Source: Rhodobacter sp. | Lineage (GTDB): Bacteria; Pseudomonadota; Alphaproteobacteria; Rhodobacterales; Rhodobacteraceae | DNA length: 5,245 nucleotides | NCBI GenBank assembly: GCA_013824055.1 | Contig: PNNE01000198.1 | Span: 1-5,245, forward strand | Direction: 5' to 3' | Shown here: positions 1 to 5,245 of the stretch, piece by piece | Numbering within the stretch: the first letter of the stretch is position 1 | How the letters are laid out: each line of letters opens with the position of its first letter | Position numbers and translations under genes: made by a program | Notes under the pieces: model-generated | What the model was told of the DNA's origin: nothing | The model's input: the letters and a program-made list of their open reading frames with translations, nothing else | The model's database searches: none

Positions 1-823
1 GGGCGCGGGTGTCGGCGGCGATGTGGGGAGTGACGGTGACATGGGGGTGGGTCCAGTAGCGGTGGTCCTGCGGCAGGGGTTCGACCCGGAAGACGTCCAG
101 CGTGGCGTGGCCGACTTGCCCGGCGTCGAGCGCCGCAAGCAGCGCGTCGTCGTCGATCAGGGCGCCTCGTCCGGGGTTCAGGATCACGGCACCTCTGGGC
201 AGGAGGGCGAGAGTATCGGTGTTGAGCAGGTTCTCGGTCTGGGGCGTTTTGGGCAGCAGGGTGACCAGGATCTGCGCGGTGGACAGCGCCAGGCGCAGCC
301 CGTGGTCGCCGTGCAACTGGCCGGGTTTCTCGGTGCGGCTCCACCCCGTGACCGGGAAATTCAGCGCGCGCAGGGCAACCGCGCAGGCGGACCCCAGGGC
401 GCCCATCCCCAGGATCGTCACGGGGCGTTCGCGGGCCAGCGGCGGGCAGGTCGGGTCCCAGACATGGCCGGGGTTCACGATGTGTCGGTCCATCCCGAGG
501 TGGTGGCGAAGGGTATGGCCCAGGACCCATTCCACCATCCCCTCGGTCAGGCCGGGGTCTACCATCCGGGTCAGGGGTTGGGTCAGCGTCGGGTTGCCCA
601 CGATCTTCTCGACCCCGGCCCAGAGGTTCAGGACGGCCTTGGTCCGGGTATAGGGGGTAAAGTCCTGCAGGGGCGAGGCGGGGGCATAGACGATGTAATC
701 GACCTCGGACGGGTCGGCCTCGGCCACGATGCGGGCGTCGATGCCGGCCTCGGCGATCGCGGCGGGCAGGGTGTCGCGGTATTCGGGCCAGAGGGCGGGG
801 GCGGCGAAAAGGATCAGGGGCAT
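1..823 (-). CDS. ghrA: GhrA-like D-2-hydroxyacid dehydrogenase (glyoxylate/hydroxypyruvate reductase A family), 3' end cut by window edge
   Basis: The first 274 codons of a minus-strand gene are visible, starting at ATG 823-821 and still open at base 1. The protein matches the D-isomer-specific 2-hydroxyacid dehydrogenase family, closest by eye to GhrA, which reduces glyoxylate and hydroxypyruvate to glycolate and glycerate with NAD(P)H in the cytoplasm. The Rossmann motif GMGALG is at residues 139-144. The three catalytic residues of the family can all be placed: Arg219 in NPGRGA, Glu248 in DVFRVEPLP and His267 in TPHIAA. The WSRT stretch (161-164) after the Rossmann motif resembles E. coli GhrA, where this region contacts the NADPH phosphate. 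Family length is about 310 residues, so roughly 35-40 are missing beyond the left edge. The Shine-Dalgarno sequence is weak (GAAAG about 7 bases upstream), but the protein begins in the usual GhrA way. The gene lies 218 bases after rodA on the same strand. The family is certain; the exact substrate is inferred. Confidence 0.88.
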   Translation of the reverse strand, partial: MPLILFAAPALWPEYRDTLPAAIAEAGIDARIVAEADPSEVDYIVYAPASPLQDFTPYTRTKAVLNLWAGVEKIVGNPTLTQPLTRMVDPGLTEGMVEWVLGHTLRHHLGMDRHIVNPGHVWDPTCPPLARERPVTILGMGALGSACAVALRALNFPVTGWSRTEKPGQLHGDHGLRLALSTAQILVTLLPKTPQTENLLNTDTLALLPRGAVILNPGRGALIDDDALLAALDAGQVGHATLDVFRVEPLPQDHRYWTHPHVTVTPHIAADTRA

Positions 824-879
824 GGCGGCTTTCGGTAGGTCCGCGGTGGGCGGATTTCGCGGGTGCGGGATTTCAACAG

Positions 880-908
880 GTTGGGCCTGCGCCTTTGGGC
901 TTTGTCAA
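880..908 (-). promoter_or_regulatory. Possible promoter for the ghrA-like gene
   Basis: On the minus strand a perfect TTGACA hexamer (908-903) lies about 80 bases upstream of the ghrA-like ATG. At a 17-base spacing the -10 position reads CCCAAC, which is a poor match to TATAAT, and shifting by one or two bases does not help. The TTGACA and its placement in the only sizeable intergenic gap of the window are what is seen. Promoter activity is an inference, helped slightly by the weak -10 conservation of many alphaproteobacterial promoters. A chance match is quite possible. Confidence 0.22.
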
Positions 909-940
909 GGTTGTCCAGCGCGCTTGCGACGGGCGGTGCG

Positions 941-967
941 CCGGACCTCAACGGAATTCCGGTCCGG
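941..967. repeat. Perfect 7-bp inverted repeat with a palindromic EcoRI-type core, between rodA and the ghrA-like gene
   Basis: CCGGACC (941-947) and GGTCCGG (961-967) are exact reverse complements separated by 13 bases. Most of the loop belongs to a second, 10-bp perfect palindrome, CGGAATTCCG (952-961). Read on either strand it could form a GC-rich hairpin about 75-100 bases past the rodA stop. On the minus strand no T-run follows, so it is not a classical intrinsic terminator for rodA. On the plus strand it is followed only by TTTCCC. It may be a weak terminator, an mRNA-stabilising 3' hairpin or a protein-binding site, or it may have no function. The symmetry is observed; any role is inferred. 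Confidence 0.4.
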
Positions 968-1041
968 TTTCCCTGAAAGATGTCCCTTGCTGCCCCGCCT
1001 CCGCCGCCAGCGCAAAGTCTGGCGCGACGGACAAGGCGCAT

Positions 1042-2181
1042 CTAGCGCGGCCGGTGCACATGGGCGCTTTGCACCAGGCCAAAGCCCACCAGAAGCACCA
1101 TCATCGCCGAGCCGCCGTAGCTGAGCAGCGGCAAGGGCACACCCACGACGGGGGCCATGCCCATGACCATCGACAGGTTCACCGCGATGTAGAAGAAGAA
1201 GTTCGCGACCACGCCAATGATCAGCAGCGCGGAAAAGCGGTCGCGGTTCTGCCAGGCGGCGACCAGGCAGAAGCCGATGATCAGCGCGTAAAGCACCAGA
1301 AGCGAGAAGGCGCCGACAAAGCCGAATTCCTCGGCCAGGGTGGTGAAGATGAAGTCGGTGTGCTTTTCCGGCAGGAAGTTCAGCCGCGACTGGGTGCCCT
1401 GCATGAAGCCCTTGCCACCCCACCCGCCCGAGCCGAGCGCGATCTTCGCCTGGATGATGTTGTAGCCCGCGCCCAGCGGATCGGCGCCGGGGTCGAGGAA
1501 GGTGTCGATGCGGCGGTACTGGTAGTCGTGCAGAAACTGCCAGGGCGTGCCGCGGGTCAGGAAGACCCCGGCGATGGTGCCGATGCCCAGCGAAAGGACG
1601 CCGGCGAAATACCACAGCGACACTCCAGCCACGAACATCACCGTGGCCCCGGCCAGAAGCAGCATCAGCGCAGTGCCAAGGTTCGGCTGCAGCAGGACCA
1701 GAACCGTCGGCGCCACGATCATCAGCACGGGGATCAGCACGTACAGCGGCTGCGAGACCCGCTTGGGGTCAAGCCAGTCGTAATAGGCGGCCAGCAGCAT
1801 CACCAGGGTGAACTTCATCATCTCGGAGGGCTGGAGCCGGATGAACCCGAGGTCGATCCAGCGCTGCGCGCCCATGCCGACGTCGCCGAAGAATTCGACG
1901 AAGAGAAGCAGCACGAGGGCCACCAGATAGGCGAGGCCTGACATCGACCGCCAGAACCAGATCGGGATCATCGCCACGATAAACATCAGCACCATTCCGG
2001 CCCCGAAACGTTCCATCTGCGGGCGCGCCCAGAGGTCGAGGTTCCCGCCCGCGATGGAATACAGCATCAGGAACCCGACCGAGGCGACGGCGACGATCAG
2101 CACCACCAGCGGCCAGTTCAGGTACAGCACCTTGCGAAAGCCGGTGGGCGCATACTTGACGCGGTATTCCAGGAAACTCAT
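1042..2181 (-). CDS. rodA: RodA, SEDS-family peptidoglycan glycosyltransferase of the elongasome
   Basis: This complete gene encodes a 379-residue inner-membrane protein, a normal length for RodA, that polymerises lipid II into glycan strands during side-wall growth in partnership with PBP2. Multiple hydrophobic segments are evident (about 23-42, 60-77, 82-97, 120-134, 145-164, 168-210, 288-309, 317-338 and 342-370), consistent with the ten-helix SEDS fold. Recognisable motifs in order are GAQRWIDLG with Trp108, LQPSE at 116-120, QPNLGTA at 165-171, the conserved extracellular stretch GGKGFMQGTQSRLNFLPEKH ending at 274, then HTDFIF with the catalytic-type Asp276, and GVPLPLLSYGGS at 347-358. 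Position 167 is Asn where E. coli RodA has Asp (QPD). The ATG at 2181 lies 9 bases after the mrdA TAA, with the Shine-Dalgarno AAGGGG overlapping that stop, so translation is probably coupled to mrdA. The 17 cytoplasmic residues before the first helix fit alphaproteobacterial RodA. FtsW is excluded by the mrdA neighbourhood and the sequence character. Confidence 0.97.
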   Translation of the reverse strand: MSFLEYRVKYAPTGFRKVLYLNWPLVVLIVAVASVGFLMLYSIAGGNLDLWARPQMERFGAGMVLMFIVAMIPIWFWRSMSGLAYLVALVLLLFVEFFGDVGMGAQRWIDLGFIRLQPSEMMKFTLVMLLAAYYDWLDPKRVSQPLYVLIPVLMIVAPTVLVLLQPNLGTALMLLLAGATVMFVAGVSLWYFAGVLSLGIGTIAGVFLTRGTPWQFLHDYQYRRIDTFLDPGADPLGAGYNIIQAKIALGSGGWGGKGFMQGTQSRLNFLPEKHTDFIFTTLAEEFGFVGAFSLLVLYALIIGFCLVAAWQNRDRFSALLIIGVVANFFFYIAVNLSMVMGMAPVVGVPLPLLSYGGSAMMVLLVGFGLVQSAHVHRPR

Positions 2182-2186
2182 CGCCG

Positions 2187-2192
2187 CCCCTT
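2187..2192 (-). promoter_or_regulatory. Shine-Dalgarno of rodA, overlapping the mrdA stop codon
   Basis: AAGGGG on the minus strand (2192-2187) uses the last two bases of the mrdA TAA and sits 5 bases before the rodA ATG. A ribosome ending mrdA therefore covers the rodA ribosome binding site. This supports the ATG at 2181 and a fixed PBP2 to RodA translation ratio. Confidence 0.7.
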
Positions 2193-4137
2193 ACGTTTCG
2201 GTCCGGGCCGGGGGCTGCCCGGTCACCGGATCGCGCAGGGGAAGCTCTTTCAGCATGGTCTCGATCCGACCGCGCTGGCTGGACGGATAGGCCTCCAGCG
2301 AGGGCAGCCCGTCCGACAGCGCCCGCAGGATCACGTCGCGCGCGATGGGTGCCGCTGCGGTGGACCCGCCGCCGCCATGTTCCACCACGACAGAGATGGC
2401 ATAGCGCGGGGTCTCGTAAGGGGCATAGCCCACGAACAGGGCGTGGTCGCGGCGGTTCCAGGGCAGGTCCTCGTTGTCGATCACCCCGGACTCGCGTTCG
2501 GCCTTCGAGATGTTGCGCACCTGGCTGGTCCCGGTCTTGCCGGCGAAGACCTTGGTCGGATCGACGACGCGGCTGGACTTCGCGGTGCCGCGTTCGCCGT
2601 TCACCACCTCGTACATGCCCTTGCGGATGGCGGCGAGGGATTCGGACGAGATGTCCAGCGGCGGCGCGTCCGGGATCGGCAACTCCTTGTCGCGGATCAT
2701 GCGGACAAGGCGCGGCGACACCGCGCGGCCACTGGCGAGCCGGGCGGTCATCACGGCCAGTTGCAGCGGCGAGCTCAGCACGTAGCCCTGGCCGATCGAG
2801 GCATTGATCGTGTCGCCGATCCTCCAGTCCTGCTGGTGGCGTTCCAGCTTCCACTGCTTGTCCGGCATGATGCCGTCGGTGATTGCCGACATCGGGAGGT
2901 CGTAGCGTTGCCCCAGACCCAGCTTGCGGCCCATTTCGGCGATCTTGTCGATGCCGACCTTCTGGGCGATGTCGTAATAATAGACGTCGCAGCTTTCCGA
3001 CAGGCTGCTTTCCAGCTGCACGGTGCCATGCCCGGGGCGCTTCCAGCAGTGAAAGCGGCGACCGCCGAAGTCGATGTGCCCGGGGCAGAAGACCTTGGTG
3101 TCGACCGTGGCGACCCCGGCTTCCAGTGCTGCCAGCGCGGTGACCATCTTGAAGGTCGACCCCGGAGGATAGGCGCCCGACACGGTCTTGTTCGCCAGAG
3201 GCCGGTGGTCGTTCTCCATCAGGCTGTTGTAATCCGTGTGGCTGATCCCGCGCACGAAGAGATTCGGGTCGAACGACGGGGCCGAGACGCAGCAGACGAT
3301 GTCGCCGTTGGTCACGTCCATCACCACGACGGCCGCACTTTCCTCGCCCAGGCGCACTTGGGCAAAGTTCTGCAGGTCGGCGTCGATGGTCAGGCGGATG
3401 TCGGTGCCGGGGTCGCCTTCCTGGCGCCCCAGTTCGCGCATGACGCGGCCGGCCGAGTTCACCTCGATCCGCTTGGTCCCGGCTTCGCCGCGCAGGGTGT
3501 CCTCCATCCACCTCTCGACGCCGATCTTGCCGATCTGGAACTTGGGGATCTTCAGCAGAGGGTCGGGGGCGTCCAGCTCTTCCAGGTCCCTGTCGCTGAC
3601 CGGGCCGACATAGCCGACGACATGGGCAAAATCGTGATCCAGCGGATAGCGGCGGGACTGGCCGACCTCGGGCACGACGCCGGGCAGGGCCGGGGCGTTC
3701 ACCGCGACCTTCGAGAAGTCGTCCCAGCTCAGCCGCTCGGCCACCGTCACCGGGACGAAGGCAGAGAGCGCGTTCACCTCCTGGACGGTCCGGGACATTT
3801 CCTCGGCGGTCATCGGGATGATGGTCGCAAGCCGGCGCAGGACGAGATCGACATCCCCCGCCGCCTCACGCGTGATGACGACGCGGTAGTTCTGTTCGTT
3901 CCCGGCGATCACCTTGCCGTTGCGGTCCTGGATCAGCCCGCGCACCGGGGGGATCAGCCGGATGTTGATCCGGTTTTCCTCGGCCAGAAGCTTGAACTGG
4001 TCGGCCTGGTCGACCTGAAGATAGCGCATCCGGACGCCCAGCACGGCGACCATCGCCGCCATCGCACCGCCCAGCATCAGGCTGCGGCGGTTCAGCGTGC
4101 GGTTGCTCTCCTCGGTATCGCGAGCCGTGCGTCTCAC
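2191..4137 (-). CDS. mrdA: Penicillin-binding protein 2 (MrdA/PbpA), elongation-specific class B transpeptidase
   Basis: This complete gene encodes 648 residues, starting at GTG 4137-4135. It cross-links new peptidoglycan during elongation, in complex with RodA and activated by MreC. A short basic cytoplasmic N-terminus precedes one membrane anchor at about 19-38. The pedestal domain follows, with RGLIQDRNG (66-74), SRRYP (161-165) and GKIGVERWMEDTLRGEAG (203-220). The transpeptidase domain has all three active-site motifs: STFK with nucleophile Ser327 and Lys330, SCD at 382-384 (the SxD form of SxN) and KTGTS at 534-538. Cys351, Cys364, His370 and Cys383 fit the zinc site reported in E. coli PBP2. 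The reading frame stays open upstream to 4539, but that part runs through mreD in another frame. The GTG is preferred because it has GGGAG 6 bases upstream, overlaps the mreD stop as GTGA, and gives the family's usual MRRT...DTE N-terminus. The next candidate, ATG at codon 21, would cut into the membrane anchor. The last ~30 residues are a polar tail. Confidence 0.97.
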   Translation of the reverse strand: MRRTARDTEESNRTLNRRSLMLGGAMAAMVAVLGVRMRYLQVDQADQFKLLAEENRINIRLIPPVRGLIQDRNGKVIAGNEQNYRVVITREAAGDVDLVLRRLATIIPMTAEEMSRTVQEVNALSAFVPVTVAERLSWDDFSKVAVNAPALPGVVPEVGQSRRYPLDHDFAHVVGYVGPVSDRDLEELDAPDPLLKIPKFQIGKIGVERWMEDTLRGEAGTKRIEVNSAGRVMRELGRQEGDPGTDIRLTIDADLQNFAQVRLGEESAAVVVMDVTNGDIVCCVSAPSFDPNLFVRGISHTDYNSLMENDHRPLANKTVSGAYPPGSTFKMVTALAALEAGVATVDTKVFCPGHIDFGGRRFHCWKRPGHGTVQLESSLSESCDVYYYDIAQKVGIDKIAEMGRKLGLGQRYDLPMSAITDGIMPDKQWKLERHQQDWRIGDTINASIGQGYVLSSPLQLAVMTARLASGRAVSPRLVRMIRDKELPIPDAPPLDISSESLAAIRKGMYEVVNGERGTAKSSRVVDPTKVFAGKTGTSQVRNISKAERESGVIDNEDLPWNRRDHALFVGYAPYETPRYAISVVVEHGGGGSTAAAPIARDVILRALSDGLPSLEAYPSSQRGRIETMLKELPLRDPVTGQPPARTET

Positions 4138-4673
4138 AGGCGTCTCCCGAAATTGTCCACTTCGCCGGTCGCGGGCTTGCGCAGGTCCAGGGCCAGGTGC
4201 GACAGGCCCACGACCACCGGGTAGACCGCGATCGACCACAGGACCTGCACGATGGCAAAGCCGAACGGGGCTTGCGGCACAAAGGTGATGCCCAGGGTCA
4301 GCCGGTAGGTCAACATCATGCCCAGCATCACGCCCGAGACAAGCAGCCATTCGACCACGAAGCTCAACTCTCGGGTCAGCGCGATGCGCCCGCGCAAGAA
4401 CTCGGTCGCCAGAACCGCGATGGCGGTCCAGAGGCCGGGCGGCCGCATCAGGATCAGGTCCTCGGCCAGGATGACGACCAGGATCAGCGGCATCGGCAGG
4501 AAGTCGGGCCGTCGCACGATCCAGGCCATGATGACGCACAGCAGGATGTCGGGGCCGGGCAAGGCACCGGGCGCATTGCCCAGCGGCAGCAGGCGGATGA
4601 ACAGCAAAAGCAGCGCGATCAGCACGAACAGACTGCGGAAGATCAGTTGCTCCTGGCGCCAGAAGTCACCCAT
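4134..4673 (-). CDS. mreD: MreD, rod-shape-determining membrane protein
   Basis: This complete gene encodes 179 residues, starting at ATG 4673-4671. MreD is a small polytopic inner-membrane protein that binds MreC and tunes activation of the PBP2-RodA pair. The product is almost entirely hydrophobic, with about five or six membrane segments (near 12-29, 41-53, 60-76, 79-93, 104-128 and 136-160) and a polar C-terminus from about 163. Recognisable alphaproteobacterial MreD features are the GPD motif at 40-42, the RRPDFLP loop (54-60), RPPGLW (77-82), the helix start around SFVVEWL (104-110), QAPFGF (134-139) and the ending RKPATGEVDNFG. The frame is open to an ATG at 4727, which would give 197 residues. 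The start at 4673 is preferred because GGAGG lies 6 bases upstream and the extra 18 residues would be Pro/Arg-rich antisense-like sequence inside mreC. The start overlaps the end of mreC by 8 bases, and the stop overlaps the GTG of mrdA by 3 bases (GTGA). MreD diverges fast, so the call leans on context as well as motifs. Confidence 0.94.
   Translation of the reverse strand: MGDFWRQEQLIFRSLFVLIALLLLFIRLLPLGNAPGALPGPDILLCVIMAWIVRRPDFLPMPLILVVILAEDLILMRPPGLWTAIAVLATEFLRGRIALTRELSFVVEWLLVSGVMLGMMLTYRLTLGITFVPQAPFGFAIVQVLWSIAVYPVVVGLSHLALDLRKPATGEVDNFGRRL
4144..4148 (-). promoter_or_regulatory. Shine-Dalgarno fixing the GTG start of mrdA
   Basis: GGGAG on the minus strand (4148-4144) lies inside the last codons of mreD, 6 bases before the GTG at 4137. 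It decides the start of mrdA in favour of this GTG over the many upstream in-frame codons and the downstream ATG at codon 21. Confidence 0.7.
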
Positions 4674-5244
4674 CGGCGGCCTCCGACGCGGGGCCCTCGG
4701 CGGCGCCGCTGCCGGCATCCTCGACATTGCCGCCTTCGGTCCGGGCAGGTGGCGCGCCGGCTGCGGCCTCGGCGGCCCCGGCCGAGGTGTCGGGCAGCGG
4801 CGCCGACGCTGGCGGGGCGATCAGACTGCCAGGATCGGTGATCGGCTCCAGGTCGTGACTGCGCAGGACGCGCAGGAACTCCAGCCGCTGATAGTCGGCC
4901 GCCAGCACCACGCGCAGCCGCTTGTCGGTGCCAAGGGCGACCTGTCCGACCAGGAGACCCGCCGGGAAGACCTCGCCATCGCCGGACGTCACCACGCGGT
5001 CGCCGGGGCGGACCTCGTCGGTGTCCTCGATGAACTCCAGCGGCGGCAGGGGCGAGTTGTCGCCGGACAGCAGCGCCTTCTGCCCCGAAGGCTGGATGGT
5101 GACAGGGATGCGGCTGTTGCTGTCGGTGACCAGGATCACCCGGGAGGTCCGCTGGCCCACACCCGAGATGCGGCCCACCAGCCCGATCCCGTCCATCGTC
5201 GCCCAGCCGTCGCGGATGCCGTCCCGCGCCCCGACGTTCAGCAG
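4666..5244 (-). CDS. mreC: MreC, cell-shape-determining scaffold protein, C-terminal part only (5' end beyond window)
   Basis: The last 192 codons and the TGA of mreC are visible; the N-terminal cytoplasmic part, membrane anchor, coiled coil and first part of the core lie past the right edge. MreC is a bitopic protein whose periplasmic beta-barrel domains bind and activate PBP2 and link it to MreD and MreB. Visible residues 1-128 are the MreC core, with GIRDGWATMDGIGLVGRIS (9-27), LVTDSNSRIPVTI (38-50), RPGDRVVTSGDGEVFPAGLL (79-98) and the closing LAADYQRLEFLRVLR (114-128), all family landmarks. Residues from about 131 to 192 form an Ala/Pro/Gly/Glu-rich tail with no predicted fold, typical in kind for Rhodobacterales MreC but variable in sequence. 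An ATG at 5196 is internal, since the core motif continues upstream of it without a stop. The gene ends inside the start of mreD (ATGGGTGA), which indicates translational coupling. Confidence 0.95.
   Translation of the reverse strand: MLNVGARDGIRDGWATMDGIGLVGRISGVGQRTSRVILVTDSNSRIPVTIQPSGQKALLSGDNSPLPPLEFIEDTDEVRPGDRVVTSGDGEVFPAGLLVGQVALGTDKRLRVVLAADYQRLEFLRVLRSHDLEPITDPGSLIAPPASAPLPDTSAGAAEAAAGAPPARTEGGNVEDAGSGAAEGPASEAADG
4680..4684 (-). promoter_or_regulatory. Shine-Dalgarno fixing the ATG start of mreD
   Basis: GGAGG on the minus strand (4684-4680) is the strongest ribosome binding site in the window and sits 6 bases before the ATG at 4673, inside the mreC tail. It selects this start over the in-frame ATG at 4727. 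Confidence 0.75.
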
Positions 5245-5245
5245 G

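Noticed and set aside
23..838. A 271-codon plus-strand frame at the left end.
   Set aside because: It is antisense to the GhrA-like gene, which has the Rossmann motif and all three catalytic residues. The plus-strand product is Gly/Gln/Val repetitive and unrecognised.
1005..1024. A 6-bp perfect hairpin (CGCCAG/CTGGCG, 8-base loop) just after the rodA stop, considered as a rodA terminator.
   Set aside because: On the minus strand it is followed by GCGGAGGCG with no T-run, and short GC stems of this size are common by chance at this base composition.
814..1041. A 75-codon minus-strand frame that begins directly after the rodA TAG and overlaps the ghrA-like start by 10 bases, with the geometry of a small coupled gene.
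   Set aside because: By hand count about 22 of its 75 codons end in A or T, far more than in the flanking genes (about 2 in the first 40 codons of the ghrA-like gene). It uses rare codons such as AGA, AGG, GGA and TTG, has no clear Shine-Dalgarno, and shows no recognisable domain or membrane segment.
895..1941. A 348-codon plus-strand frame opposite rodA.
   Set aside because: It is antisense to RodA. The product is very rich in His, Gln, Asp and Glu, mirroring the hydrophobic codons of a membrane protein, and has no family resemblance.
2377..4224. A 615-codon plus-strand frame opposite mrdA.
   Set aside because: It is exactly antisense to PBP2, whose active-site motifs are complete. The translation is rich in His, Asp, Gly, Gln and Arg without hydrophobic structure, as expected when a GC-rich gene is read backwards.
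2191..4539. A 782-residue version of PBP2 with a 134-residue N-terminal extension.
   Set aside because: The extension lies wholly within mreD in another frame, is Arg/Pro/Gly rich, and would precede the normal N-terminus and membrane anchor. The GTG at 4137 has a good Shine-Dalgarno and the usual start of the family.
1..5245. Signs of an undescribed system, mobile element, CRISPR array, tRNA or riboswitch.
   Set aside because: Nearly all of the window is accounted for by five well-known genes with uniform codon use and tight spacing. No direct-repeat arrays, transposase motifs or tRNA-like folds were seen.

Overview
The window reads almost entirely on the minus strand. It is part of a cell-elongation (rod-shape, Mre/Rod) gene cluster from a GC-rich alphaproteobacterium. 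The gene order, the strong G/C bias at third codon positions and the character of the proteins (short MreC with a disordered tail, MreD of about 180 residues, PBP2 of about 650) all suggest Rhodobacterales (Rhodobacteraceae/Paracoccaceae). This placement rests on recalled family features, not on a search.

Layout in the direction of transcription, from the right edge to the left: (1) the 3' part of mreC, cut by the right edge and ending at 4666; (2) mreD, 4673-4134, starting inside the end of mreC; (3) mrdA (PBP2), 4137-2191, starting at a GTG that overlaps the mreD stop; (4) rodA, 2181-1042, nine bases after mrdA; (5) a 218-base non-coding gap holding a perfect inverted repeat around an EcoRI-type palindrome and a possible promoter; (6) a GhrA-like D-2-hydroxyacid dehydrogenase, starting at 823 and cut by the left edge. 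mreB would be expected just beyond the right edge, but it is not visible.

The first four genes form one functional unit. MreC and MreD are the envelope scaffold and activator of the elongasome. PBP2 is the transpeptidase, and RodA is the SEDS glycosyltransferase that polymerises lipid II and works as a pair with PBP2. The 8-base overlap, 4-base overlap and 9-base gap, each with a clear Shine-Dalgarno sequence, point to one polycistronic message with translational coupling. The hydroxyacid dehydrogenase is a metabolic enzyme with no evident role in wall synthesis. It may be read through from rodA or have its own promoter.

I see no mobile element, CRISPR array, RNA gene or defence system. This is a conserved housekeeping region, and I do not think it contains an undescribed system. 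The points most worth a second look are a predicted Cys3-His zinc site in PBP2, an Asn in place of Asp in the RodA QPDxGT motif, and the inverted repeat between rodA and the dehydrogenase gene. Long plus-strand frames opposite mrdA, rodA and ghrA are antisense shadows caused by high GC.
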